A stretch of DNA of 64,000 bases, from contig JALNZG010000009.1 in NCBI GenBank assembly GCA_023229425.1, positions 1 to 64,000 of the forward strand, given 5' to 3'. The DNA is from Ignavibacteriaceae bacterium. GTDB lineage: Bacteria > Bacteroidota > Ignavibacteria > Ignavibacteriales > Ignavibacteriaceae. The position numbers were made by a program, and so were the translations under genes. The notes under the pieces were generated by a model that made no database searches, had not been told where the DNA came from, and worked only from the letters and a program-made list of their open reading frames with translations. The first letter of the stretch is position 1. Each line of letters starts with the position of its first letter. This document shows positions 17,990 through 26,048 of the stretch, piece by piece.

Positions 17990-18244
17990 ATGAAACCAAT
18001 CCGGTTAAGTTTGCATGCACAGAGTTACTTGATTAAATGAGGTTTTTCTTTTGAAGAAGTTGAATCCGCTATCAGAGATTGTGAGTGGCAATTAACCGAT
18101 CAAGGAAGATATGATTGCCGAAAGAATTTTACTTTTGGAAAAATGTGGAATGGAATAGTTTATTCAACGAAACAGATTAGACCAATCTTTGTAGAGGAAG
18201 AAAATGAGATTGTTGTAATTACTGTTTACTCATACTTTTTTTAA
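17990..18244 (+). pseudogene. DUF4258 family gene broken by an in-frame TGA
   Basis: An 85-codon frame starts at ATG 17990 and ends at TAA 18242-18244, interrupted once by TGA at 18038-18040. The conceptual protein reads LSLHAQSYLIK-[TGA]-GFSFEEVESAI, then FGKMWNGIVYSTKQIRPIFV and a closing VVITVYSYFF. This is the DUF4258 layout, in which an arginine normally precedes the glycine of the R-G-(I/F) motif, so TGA is one base from the expected CGA codon. The next gene, DUF2283, is its usual small partner and its ribosome site overlaps this gene's stop. The simplest reading is a nonsense mutation. Confidence 0.7.
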
Positions 18245-18253
18245 GGAGCAGTT

Positions 18254-18472
18254 ATGAAAATAAGTTATGATAAAGAAATTGACGCTTTAAGTATTACTTT
18301 CAAGGAAACAACAGTAACTACCAAGCATATTGCGGAAGGAATTGCTGTTGATTATGATAGCGATGGAGTTGTTTCAGGAATTGAAATTCTTGATGTTAAA
18401 AAAAGACTTGGCGGAAACGATACTTTTAAACAAGTTGTGCTTGAAGGCGTTGGATTAGAATTAGCAGCTTAG
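18254..18472 (+). CDS. DUF2283 small protein
   Basis: A 72-residue protein with the complete DUF2283 pattern: a leading Y-D-x-E-x-D-A-L strand (KISYDKEIDALSITFKE), a central HIAEGIAVDYDSDG turn and a GIEILDVKKRLG strand. The ATG is preceded by AAGGAG with ideal spacing. Genes of this family commonly pair with DUF4258 genes in a toxin-antitoxin-like arrangement, and here the partner upstream is interrupted by a stop codon. The function of the pair is not established. Confidence 0.85.
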   Translation: MKISYDKEIDALSITFKETTVTTKHIAEGIAVDYDSDGVVSGIEILDVKKRLGGNDTFKQVVLEGVGLELAA

Positions 18473-18518
18473 TTTAATCTGTTAAAAACAAATAAATGTA
18501 ATTTAAAGAATTCATTTT

Positions 18519-20315
18519 ATGAAAACTCAAAAATATTCAGTCAACCAGCATTTAATCGAAACAATTCTTGCATGGGTCAAATCCGGCGAAATTGCAATAC
18601 CTGAAATACAGCGTCCTTTTGTTTGGGATGCCTCAAAGGTTCGTGACCTCATGGATTCTCTTTACCAGGGTTATCCTATCGGTTACCTTATCGCATGGAA
18701 GAACCCTAACGTTCGCTTAAAAGATGGGCATAGTGCAGAAGGTAAAAAAATTCTTATTGATGGACAGCAGCGCGTTACAGCTTTAACCGCCGCAATTCTA
18801 GGACAAAAGATCATTAATAAAGATTATAAACGAGCCAGAATAACAATTTCATTTCATCCTCTTGAAGAACGCTTCGAAGTCTTTAATACGGCAATTGCAA
18901 AAGATGCTCATTGGTTTCCCGACATTGCAATTTTATTTCAGCCGGAAACCAATCTCTTTACTCTTGTTAATGATTACTGTTCAAAAAATCCTGATATATC
19001 TCAAGAGTTAATCTTTAATCGTTTTGATTTACTAAAAAAATTAATCACAAAACAAATCGGTCTCATTGAGCTAGATTCTGATCTTGATATTGAAGTTGTT
19101 ACGGAAATATTTATTCGCATTAATTCACAAGGAGTGGTACTTAGCCAAGCTGATTTTGCTATGTCTAAGATTGCCTCAAACGAATTATATAACGGCTCGA
19201 TTATTCGTAAAAGTATCGATTATTTTTGCCATCTTGCTATTGCTCCGGAATTTTACAACATTATTTCAGAAATCGATACGGAATTTACCGCCAGCGATTA
19301 TTTCAAAAAAATGTCCTGGCTTAGAAATGAGAATGATGATATTTACGATCCCGCTTACACTGATCTTTTACGCGTAGCTTTTACATCCGAATTCAATCGT
19401 GGTCGTCTTTCAGATTTGGTTAGCCTGCTCTCCGGTAGAAATTTTGAAACAAGAACATTTGAAGAAACTATTGCCCAACAATCTTTTAAACAGCTTGAAA
19501 ATGGTATCCTCAATTTTATTAACGAGTCGAATTTTAAAAAGTTTGTTATGATAATTCGGTCTGCCGGCTTTGTTTCATCTTCCCTTATTCGCTCTCAGAA
19601 CACTCTCAATTTTGCTTATATCGTTTATTTAAAACTCAGACAGCTAAATTATAACCAAGCTGAAATTGAAAGGTATGTCCGCAAATGGTTTGTAATGTCA
19701 GTGTTGACCGGTCGCTATTCCAGCTCCCCAGAATCTGTTTTTGATTTTGACATTAAAAGTATTTCCTCAAAACCCTTCCAAGAGTTTTTACAGAATGTAG
19801 AATCAGCAGAACTTTCAGAGGCTTTTTGGGATTCTTCTTTAGTGCAAAGTCTTGATACTTCCGTTTCCAGCAGTCCATTTTTTAATGTTTATCTTGCAGC
19901 GCAAGTCAGAGCCAATGATAAAGGATTTCTATCTCGCGATATTTCTGTTGATGATCTTATAACTCATATGGGCGATATTCATCATGTATTTCCTAAAGAA
20001 TATCTCAAACGTAATGGTTTAAAAAGAGCAGAGTACAATCAAATAGCTAATTATGTTTATATGCAATCAGAAATAAATATCAAAATCGGAAGCAAAGCCC
20101 CAAATGATTATTTCTCGGATATTTTGAAACAATGTGAAGGCGATAAACTTAAATATGGTTCGATTGATTCCAAAGAATTACTTGAAAATAATCTTGTTCA
20201 GAATTGTATCCCTGTATCAATTTACGAGTTGGATGTTAATTCTTATGAACAATTTTTAATTGAAAGAAGGAAACTCATTTCAAGCAAAATTCGAGACTAC
20301 TACTTGAATTTATAA
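18519..20315 (+). CDS. DUF262 (GmrSD-like) nuclease-family protein
   Basis: A 598-residue protein of the DUF262/ParB-like NTPase family. The N-terminal domain has IPEIQRPFVW (27-36) and the DGQQR motif at 81-85, where nucleotide chemistry occurs in the family. The C-terminal part has an HNH/DUF1524-like motif IHHVFPKEYLKRNGL near residue 487, followed by conserved Asn and Tyr residues. GmrSD-type enzymes are type IV, modification-dependent restriction systems. The gene sits inside the purine operon between ygeW and the next metabolic gene, so it is probably a defence insertion along with the DUF4258/DUF2283 pair. Confidence 0.85.
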   Translation: MKTQKYSVNQHLIETILAWVKSGEIAIPEIQRPFVWDASKVRDLMDSLYQGYPIGYLIAWKNPNVRLKDGHSAEGKKILIDGQQRVTALTAAILGQKIINKDYKRARITISFHPLEERFEVFNTAIAKDAHWFPDIAILFQPETNLFTLVNDYCSKNPDISQELIFNRFDLLKKLITKQIGLIELDSDLDIEVVTEIFIRINSQGVVLSQADFAMSKIASNELYNGSIIRKSIDYFCHLAIAPEFYNIISEIDTEFTASDYFKKMSWLRNENDDIYDPAYTDLLRVAFTSEFNRGRLSDLVSLLSGRNFETRTFEETIAQQSFKQLENGILNFINESNFKKFVMIIRSAGFVSSSLIRSQNTLNFAYIVYLKLRQLNYNQAEIERYVRKWFVMSVLTGRYSSSPESVFDFDIKSISSKPFQEFLQNVESAELSEAFWDSSLVQSLDTSVSSSPFFNVYLAAQVRANDKGFLSRDISVDDLITHMGDIHHVFPKEYLKRNGLKRAEYNQIANYVYMQSEINIKIGSKAPNDYFSDILKQCEGDKLKYGSIDSKELLENNLVQNCIPVSIYELDVNSYEQFLIERRKLISSKIRDYYLNL

Positions 20316-20394
20316 CTCATGTAGTTGACGATGAGCAAATTGATATTGTTTTGCTCTGAAGAAACGAAGAAAGTTTGCCAATTTTTTAAAATAA

Positions 20395-21615
20395 ATGATA
20401 AACGAATTCAAATACATTTGCAGCGAATGTGGAAAACAGTATGAAATCACAAAGGATTTGATGCTGTGTCCACAATGCCGCGAAGAAAATCTTGAGGGAA
20501 AACCTTTAAAAGGAATTCTCAAAGTCCAACTTCCCGAGTCGTTTCGGAATTCAAAAAACGAAAATGATTTATTTGATATCCACAATTATCTTCCGGTAGA
20601 GAAAGAATATTTTCCTAATCTTCCCGTTGGCAACACACCGCTTATTCATGCAAAGAATTTTCAAAATGAATATGGATTTGAAAATATTTTTCTAAAATTC
20701 GACGGTACAAATCCTACCGGATCATATAAAGATAGAGCATCGTTTCTTGTTTCTGCATTTGCAAAGAAATTTGGTTTACATGAAATCGTTCTCGCATCAA
20801 CGGGAAATGCCGCATCATCAATGGCGGGAATTGCTGCTGCGACTGGACAAAAAGCATTCATCTTTATGCCAACAAATGCGCCGAAAGCAAAACTCGTTCA
20901 GTGTTTGCAGTATGGTGCGACTTTGATTCAGATACAAGGTGATTACGATAAAGCGTTTGATCTTTCTCTAAAGTTTTCGGAACAAACAGGTTTCTTAAAC
21001 AGAAACACTGCTTACAATCCAATGACGATTGAAGGTAAAAAAACATCTTCCTTCGAATTAGTTTCGCAACTAAAAAATATTGATTATGTTTTTCTCCCAG
21101 CGGGAGACGGAGTTGTGTTAAGTGGTGTTATAAAAGGTTTTCTCGATTTGCAATTTATCGGCCTGATAAAAAACCTACCGAAGATCATTGCCGTGCAAGC
21201 AGAAGGAAGCCGCTTTCTTTTTGATGCTTTTCATTTTGACAAGTGGGATTTGAATTACAAAGCTGCTACAGTTGCCGATTCTATCTCTGTAAACGTTGCG
21301 CGAAACGGTTATTGCGCTGTAGCAGATTTAAAAATCGTGAATGGTGATGTGATCTTAATTTCCGATGATGAAATTCTTTCCGCGCAAAAACAGCTTTCGC
21401 AAAAAACCGGAATATTCTGTGAGCCTTCTTCAGCCGCATCGTTTGCGGGTTTGCTAAAGATAAAAGAAACAATTTCAAAAGATGCGACGGTGGTATGTCT
21501 TCTAACCGGACACGGATTGAAAGATATTGATTCGGCAATAAAAAAAGTTAATTTCCCAAATACTTTTCCGCCGGACTTAGAAATTATTTCAAAAGAATTA
21601 AAGCTGAATATGTGA
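20395..21615 (+). CDS. Threonine synthase-like PLP enzyme with N-terminal zinc ribbon
   Basis: A 406-residue fold-type II PLP enzyme. The start is a zinc ribbon (Cys 9, 12, 25, 28). The PLP lysine K112 is in NPTGSYKDRAS, the SxGN substrate loop is STGNAASS near 137, and a late EPSSAASFAG phosphate/asparagine region follows. Overall it resembles threonine synthase, but its place next to MocA, XdhC and another PLP enzyme in a purine-catabolic operon suggests use of a diamino or beta-substituted amino acid. It overlaps the next gene by four bases (GTGA). Canonical threonine synthase activity cannot be excluded. Confidence 0.75.
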   Translation: MINEFKYICSECGKQYEITKDLMLCPQCREENLEGKPLKGILKVQLPESFRNSKNENDLFDIHNYLPVEKEYFPNLPVGNTPLIHAKNFQNEYGFENIFLKFDGTNPTGSYKDRASFLVSAFAKKFGLHEIVLASTGNAASSMAGIAAATGQKAFIFMPTNAPKAKLVQCLQYGATLIQIQGDYDKAFDLSLKFSEQTGFLNRNTAYNPMTIEGKKTSSFELVSQLKNIDYVFLPAGDGVVLSGVIKGFLDLQFIGLIKNLPKIIAVQAEGSRFLFDAFHFDKWDLNYKAATVADSISVNVARNGYCAVADLKIVNGDVILISDDEILSAQKQLSQKTGIFCEPSSAASFAGLLKIKETISKDATVVCLLTGHGLKDIDSAIKKVNFPNTFPPDLEIISKELKLNM

Positions 21616-22238
21616 AAGAGGAAAAAGCAAAATATTCGGGAATTCTTTTAGCCGCTGGAAATTCATCGCGGATGAATAAATGGAAGATCGAAATTGAAAT
21701 TCAAAATATCCCGTTGCTTTTTCACTCATTACAAAAATTGGAAACCGTTTGCGATGAAGTTATCGTTGTCGGTGGTTGCAACTTTGATAAATTAGTTGAA
21801 TTGATCGAACGAACGAAACTTGTCGAAACAGGAAACATAAAAGTTATTTGCAACCAGCAATATCAAGCCGGAATGTTCTCATCAATTAAAACGGGAATGG
21901 AAAACGCACAATACGGAAATGTATTTATCGCTTTGGCGGATATGCCTTTTATCTCAACTGAAACTTACGGTTTGCTGAAAACAAAGTTTAAAGTTGAAAG
22001 GCAATATGATTTTATTCAACCGGCAATGATTCTTGAAAACGGAAAACGGAAAAAAGGTCACCCGATTTTGATAAATGATAAAGTTAAATTGGCTATTAAA
22101 AGGGAAAACGATTCGTCAATTCTACGAGAGGTCCTGAGGAATTTTTCGGGCAATTCTTTTTTATGTGAAGATTTGGGAATCAATTATGATATTGACACCG
22201 AAGCCGATTTGTTAAACGCAGAAAAAATATTTTATTAA
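21612..22238 (+). CDS. MocA-like molybdenum cofactor nucleotidyltransferase
   Basis: A 208-residue nucleotidyltransferase that starts with GTG, overlapping the upstream stop. The family pattern is clear: GILLAAGNSSRM (nucleotide loop), GMFSSIKTGM, ALADMPFIS with the metal-binding aspartate, and GHPILI. MocA adds CMP to molybdopterin to make the dinucleotide cofactor used by many xanthine-dehydrogenase-type enzymes. Two such hydroxylases are encoded at 43546-53828, and XdhC lies two genes downstream. Cytidylyl versus guanylyl specificity is inferred from context only. Confidence 0.85.
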   Translation: MKEEKAKYSGILLAAGNSSRMNKWKIEIEIQNIPLLFHSLQKLETVCDEVIVVGGCNFDKLVELIERTKLVETGNIKVICNQQYQAGMFSSIKTGMENAQYGNVFIALADMPFISTETYGLLKTKFKVERQYDFIQPAMILENGKRKKGHPILINDKVKLAIKRENDSSILREVLRNFSGNSFLCEDLGINYDIDTEADLLNAEKIFY

Positions 22239-22258
22239 AAATGTAATAAGGAATTCTA

Positions 22259-23728
22259 ATGATCAACTTAAAGAGAAACGAACAAGCGCGTAAAAACAAT
22301 ATTCAACGCTGTAAAGAAAAAGGGATTGTTATTCCGACTTTCGAACAAATGAAGCATCCTGAAAAAATTCATGCTAAGACAAAAGATCAACTTAAACAAA
22401 TCGGTCTGTGGGATGTTAATCCGTTAAACCTTTTCAGAATTTCTTGGAAGAACGAACAAAAAGAATTCGGCGGTGGATTTGGCGACGTTAACTTTGTTGA
22501 GTTTCCTTCTTCGTTAACCGGAGTAAAAGCAAAAATAATCGGCATCTCAGGGAAGTGGTTTCCGACTGGCGCACATAAGGTTGGTGCAACATTCGGCTGC
22601 CTGGCTCCATCACTTGTAACAGGAAATTTTGATTCAACCTGGCAGAAAGCCGTTTGGCCTTCAACTGGAAATTTTTGTCGCGGTGGCGCATTCAACTCTG
22701 CATTGCTTGGCTGCGAATCAATCGCCATTCTTCCCGAAGAGATGAGCAAAGAAAGATTTGCGTGGTTGAATAAACTTGCCGGAGAAGTGATTGCAACTCC
22801 AGGCGGTGAAAGCAACGTGAAAGAAATATTTGATAAATGCTGGGAATTAAAAAGAACGAGGAAAGATGTTTTGATCTTTAATCAATTTGAAGAATTTGGA
22901 AATTATCTCTGGCACTACGAAGTAACGGCAAGCGCGGTTGCGGAAGTATTTGAAGCCATGAAAAATTCAATTGATCCCAATTTAAAATTAGCCGGATATA
23001 TTTCTTCAACTGGTTCGGCGGGAACAATTGCAGCCGGAGATCATTTAAAAGAAAAATATCCTTCGTGCAAAATCGGCGCGAGCGAAGCTTTGCAATGCCC
23101 AACGCTTTTACAAAACGGTTTCGGCGGACACCGCATTGAAGGCATTGGCGATAAACATGTCCCGTGGATTCACAATGTAAAAAACACTGATTTTGTTTTC
23201 GCCATTGATGACGAAGACTGCATGGAACTTTCACGCTTGTTCAATGATGAAGAAGGGAAAAAATATCTTTTAAAAGAAGGTGTTGATGAACAAACGGTTG
23301 CAAAACTTTCCGCCGCAGGAATTTCGGGAATTGCGAATATGCTCTCCGCTGTAAAACTTGCAAAATATTACGAGCTGAATGAGCATGATGTTATCTTCAC
23401 AATTTTAACCGACTCGATGGAGCTCTACGGTTCACGTCTTGAAGAAATGAATGATAAATATGGAAAGTATTCCGAACTTGATGCGGCAAAATCATTTCAC
23501 AAATCACTTAAAGGACAGAGAACAGATAACATGCTTGAGCTGAATTATCAAGACAAAAAGCGGATCCACAATTTAAAATATTTTACTTGGATCGAACAAC
23601 AACAGCGCGAATTAAGTGAATTGAACGCTCAATGGAATGATGAAGAATATTGGAACAGTACACGTTCACTAACCGGGAAAATTGATTCGTTGATTGAAGA
23701 ATTTAATAATGAAGTTGGAATTTTATGA
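22259..23728 (+). CDS. Fold-type II PLP enzyme of unassigned function in purine operon
   Basis: A 489-residue PLP-dependent enzyme. The Schiff-base lysine is K107 in FPTGAHKVGATFG, the SxGN-type loop is WPSTGNFCRGG, and a glycine-rich phosphate loop STGSAGTIAAGDHLKE lies near residue 250. About 90 extra C-terminal residues go beyond the normal catalytic core. It is not the usual YgeX (shorter, with a different lysine motif). Its position directly before xdhC, overlapping it by four bases, suggests it handles an amino-acid product of purine-ring breakdown such as 2,3-diaminopropionate; that is an inference. Confidence 0.7.
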   Translation: MINLKRNEQARKNNIQRCKEKGIVIPTFEQMKHPEKIHAKTKDQLKQIGLWDVNPLNLFRISWKNEQKEFGGGFGDVNFVEFPSSLTGVKAKIIGISGKWFPTGAHKVGATFGCLAPSLVTGNFDSTWQKAVWPSTGNFCRGGAFNSALLGCESIAILPEEMSKERFAWLNKLAGEVIATPGGESNVKEIFDKCWELKRTRKDVLIFNQFEEFGNYLWHYEVTASAVAEVFEAMKNSIDPNLKLAGYISSTGSAGTIAAGDHLKEKYPSCKIGASEALQCPTLLQNGFGGHRIEGIGDKHVPWIHNVKNTDFVFAIDDEDCMELSRLFNDEEGKKYLLKEGVDEQTVAKLSAAGISGIANMLSAVKLAKYYELNEHDVIFTILTDSMELYGSRLEEMNDKYGKYSELDAAKSFHKSLKGQRTDNMLELNYQDKKRIHNLKYFTWIEQQQRELSELNAQWNDEEYWNSTRSLTGKIDSLIEEFNNEVGIL

Positions 23729-24594
23729 TCGAAATATTTCAGACTCTGCAAGAACGAATAAAAGAAAACAAGCCGTCCGTTTTAATTACTATTACAGAAG
23801 TAAAAGGGAGCACGCCCGGAAGAATCGGATTTAAAATGCTTGTTGGGGACGAAGGAAGAGTTGCCGGAACCGTTGGTGGCGGCGGCGCCGAATATTATAT
23901 AATGAAGAAAGCAAAAAAACTTATCGAGGAAAACGCTCAAAATTTTTCCGAAACCATTTTGATGACGAAAGAAAAAAACGATGTAGAAAAAATAAAAATA
24001 AAGAACAAGGATATTGTTCCGATGGATGCACTTTGCGGCGGCGAAATGAAAGTTTTTTACGAAGTCTTCCGGTACGAAAAAATTATGTACATCTTCGGCG
24101 CGGGACACGTGGGGCAAGCGGTTGCGAAACTTGCCAAGCAGTTAAATTTTTATGTCGTCTTTGTTGATAATCGAACCGAAATGTTAGAAGAGATTAACGA
24201 TTCGCTTTACAACAAAAAAATATATTATGATTTTTCAAAACTTGCTGCGGCAGAAAAAACCTCTATTCCATTAGACGAAAATGCTTTCGCTCTTTTGGTT
24301 ACGCACTTTCACGCACATGATCTTGATGTACTGAAATATATTTACAAATTTTATCCGGGAATGAAATACGTCGGGATGATTGGTTCTAAGAAAAAAGTTA
24401 AAGAATCTATTTCGAAATTGAAAGCAACGCTTAAAGAAAATACTTCATTGGAAAATCTCTATTCACCGGTTGGACTTGATATCGGCGGAGAAACTCCAAA
24501 CGAAATTGCAATTGGCATTCTGGCAGAAATTCAATCAATCAGTTATAAAAAAGAAGCGAAACATTTTCGATTGAATTATTCGGAAATAAATTAA
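23725..24594 (+). CDS. xdhC: XdhC/CoxI family molybdenum hydroxylase maturation protein
   Basis: A 289-residue XdhC-type protein. The N-terminal domain has KGSTPGRIGFKMLV and the glycine run AGTVGGGGAEYY. A linker carries DALCGGEMKVF, and the C-terminal Rossmann domain begins IFGAGHVGQAVAKLA (near residue 122) and ends with the family phrases YVGMIGSKKK and GLDIGGETPNEIAIGILAEI. XdhC proteins bind the molybdenum cofactor, help load the terminal sulfur, and deliver it to xanthine dehydrogenase. It overlaps the upstream PLP gene by four bases and is followed by the ThiS/ThiF pair. Confidence 0.92.
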   Translation: MIEIFQTLQERIKENKPSVLITITEVKGSTPGRIGFKMLVGDEGRVAGTVGGGGAEYYIMKKAKKLIEENAQNFSETILMTKEKNDVEKIKIKNKDIVPMDALCGGEMKVFYEVFRYEKIMYIFGAGHVGQAVAKLAKQLNFYVVFVDNRTEMLEEINDSLYNKKIYYDFSKLAAAEKTSIPLDENAFALLVTHFHAHDLDVLKYIYKFYPGMKYVGMIGSKKKVKESISKLKATLKENTSLENLYSPVGLDIGGETPNEIAIGILAEIQSISYKKEAKHFRLNYSEIN

Positions 24595-24606
24595 GCCGAA
24601 ATCAAT

Positions 24607-24840
24607 ATGAAGATTTTTTTTGAATATCTCGGACTCTTGCATATCGAAGACATAAAGAATAAAAGTTATATCGATGTTGAATCCGGCTGCACCGCCGCTG
24701 AAATGATGACCTTCCTAAAAATTCGAAAAGAGCATCAGAAATTCATTTCAGTTTTTATAAATGATGAAGAAAAATCTCGACACACTAATCTAAAAGAAAA
24801 CGACAGAGTAAAACTATTTCTACCAACCGGCGGCGGGTAA
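24607..24840 (+). CDS. ThiS/MoaD-like ubiquitin-fold sulfur carrier
   Basis: A 77-residue beta-grasp protein whose C-terminus is KLFLPTGGG, the glycine tail that is adenylated and thiocarboxylated in ThiS and MoaD. The hydrophobic pattern of the first 60 residues fits the fold (MKIFFEYLGLL, SVFIND, ENDRVKLF). It ends one base before the start of the E1-like gene. No thiG, thiH or moaE is nearby; the neighbours are molybdenum-hydroxylase maturation genes, so sulfuration of the molybdenum cofactor is a possible role. Confidence 0.8.
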   Translation: MKIFFEYLGLLHIEDIKNKSYIDVESGCTAAEMMTFLKIRKEHQKFISVFINDEEKSRHTNLKENDRVKLFLPTGGG

Positions 24841-24841
24841 A

Positions 24842-25462
24842 ATGAATAAAATCACTTACGACCAACTAACTTCACGGAACTCCTCACAACTTAAAGGAAA
24901 ATTAGAAAAAGCTGTAATTGGAATTGCGGGATGCGGTGGACTTGGCAGTAACGCCGCCATTGCACTTGCGCGCATTGGAATCGGAAAAATAATCCTTGTT
25001 GATTTTGATGTTGTTGAACCAACGAATCTCAATCGTCAACAATATTTTATTGATGATATTGGCAAATGGAAAGTTGATGCTCTGGAAGAGAAGTTGAAAA
25101 TGATAAATCCGTTTCTACAAATAGAAAAGCATTATGAAAAAATAAACGGAATAAATGTCAAAATCATTTTCAAGGAAGCTCATGTTATCGTAGAGGCGTT
25201 CGATAAGGTTTCTGAAAAAGCAATGTTGGTGAAAGTGTTCACTGGAAATCTTTTTAAAGAAAAGTATTTAGTAACCGCTTCAGGTTTAGCGGGATATAGT
25301 TCTGCAAACACAATTAAAACAAAAAAGTTGTCGAAAAATATTTTTGTGTGCGGAGATAATAAAACCGATTTTTTGATTGAAGGTGTTATGGCTCCCAGAG
25401 TGATGATCGCCGCCGGGCATCAAGCAAATAAAGTCGTTGAGATTATTGATAAAATTATGTGA
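24842..25462 (+). CDS. ThiF family E1-like adenylyltransferase
   Basis: A 206-residue Rossmann-fold E1-like enzyme, the short 'ThiF family 2' size. The ATP site is GIAGCGGLGSNAAIALAR (27-44) and the acidic/arginine site is VDFDVVEPTNLNRQQYF (53-69). The zinc-binding cysteine pairs of full-length ThiF and MoeB are absent, and a cysteine near 170 (FVCGDNK) is a possible thiol. It would activate the adjacent sulfur carrier with ATP. It is the last gene of the plus-strand purine operon and meets the convergent DUF1858 gene ten bases later. Confidence 0.85.
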   Translation: MNKITYDQLTSRNSSQLKGKLEKAVIGIAGCGGLGSNAAIALARIGIGKIILVDFDVVEPTNLNRQQYFIDDIGKWKVDALEEKLKMINPFLQIEKHYEKINGINVKIIFKEAHVIVEAFDKVSEKAMLVKVFTGNLFKEKYLVTASGLAGYSSANTIKTKKLSKNIFVCGDNKTDFLIEGVMAPRVMIAAGHQANKVVEIIDKIM

Positions 25463-25471
25463 ACTGAAAAT

Positions 25472-25678
25472 CTATTTTTTCTGCAAAGCATTTAAATCAT
25501 TTATAAAAACGGTTATTTGTTTCGGTTGAAATCCCTTTTCTTTTGCGGCAGCTTCAAGAGTTCCCCAAGCCGGTTCCCCGCATCGCAAACAACGAATTCC
25601 GTGCTTCATTAAATACTCAACCGCATCGGGAAGTTCACGGACCAAATCTTCAATAAAAATTTCTTTAGTTATTATCAT
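25472..25678 (-). CDS. DUF1858 domain protein
   Basis: A 68-residue single-domain protein that starts MIITKEIFIEDLVRE and carries the CLRCG pair within HGIRCLRCGEPAWGTLEAAA, the DUF1858 pattern of a putative disulfide or redox domain associated with hybrid-cluster and Fe-S proteins. The internal ATG at 25678 is preferred to a start further upstream because homology begins there. It overlaps the 3' end of the DUF6132 gene by 14 bases, so the two are translationally linked. Confidence 0.8.
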   Translation of the reverse strand: MIITKEIFIEDLVRELPDAVEYLMKHGIRCLRCGEPAWGTLEAAAKEKGFQPKQITVFINDLNALQKK

Positions 25679-25889
25679 CTGTTTGTTTATCGTTTGTTGG
25701 TTTCTTTTTCTTTGAAGGGAAAATAAAAATTCCACCTAGCATTGCACCGTAAAGTGTGCTTAAATATGGATTGCTTTGAATTGCACAATGTCCGCTCTGG
25801 CAACCGATGAAATAGTAATAAGCATAACCAAAAGCAGCCCCAAGCGGAACAACTCCATATTTCCAATAAGTTAAAAAAATTTTCTTCAT
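25665..25889 (-). CDS. DUF6132 small membrane protein
   Basis: A 74-residue protein with two hydrophobic segments (about 10-30 and 43-58). Between them is a cysteine pair in YFIGCQSGHCAIQSNPYLSTLYGAMLGG, the pattern of the DUF6132 family seen in Bacteroidota. The C-terminus is lysine- and asparagine-rich. It forms a two-gene unit with the overlapping DUF1858 gene. Function unknown; the cysteines of both proteins suggest a redox or sulfur link. Confidence 0.75.
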   Translation of the reverse strand: MKKIFLTYWKYGVVPLGAAFGYAYYYFIGCQSGHCAIQSNPYLSTLYGAMLGGIFIFPSKKKKPTNDKQTDDNN

Positions 25890-26048
25890 GTTTATTCCAA
25901 ATTTTTTTTGGTTTGTACAGTTTGATGTTCTTAATACTAAAAAAGATTCAAGTTTGTGATTTTGGGATTTGTGTAAGTGATTTTACTTCAATAAAGAAGG
26001 AATCTGCATGTATTTTCTTTGTAAATAAATTCTATGATTCACGCATGC

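Noticed and set aside
18038..18040. TGA read as a selenocysteine codon
   Set aside because: The residue expected in the family is arginine, one base change from TGA, and the following bases do not form a convincing bacterial SECIS hairpin. Kept as a low-probability alternative in the findings.
22387..22815. 142-residue minus-strand frame inside the PLP enzyme gene
   Set aside because: Shadow of a gene with a visible PLP lysine and phosphate loop; no motif of its own.
20395..23728. Calling either PLP enzyme YgeX (diaminopropionate ammonia-lyase)
   Set aside because: Lengths and lysine motifs do not match the YgeX pattern. The activity is possible but the name would overstate the evidence.
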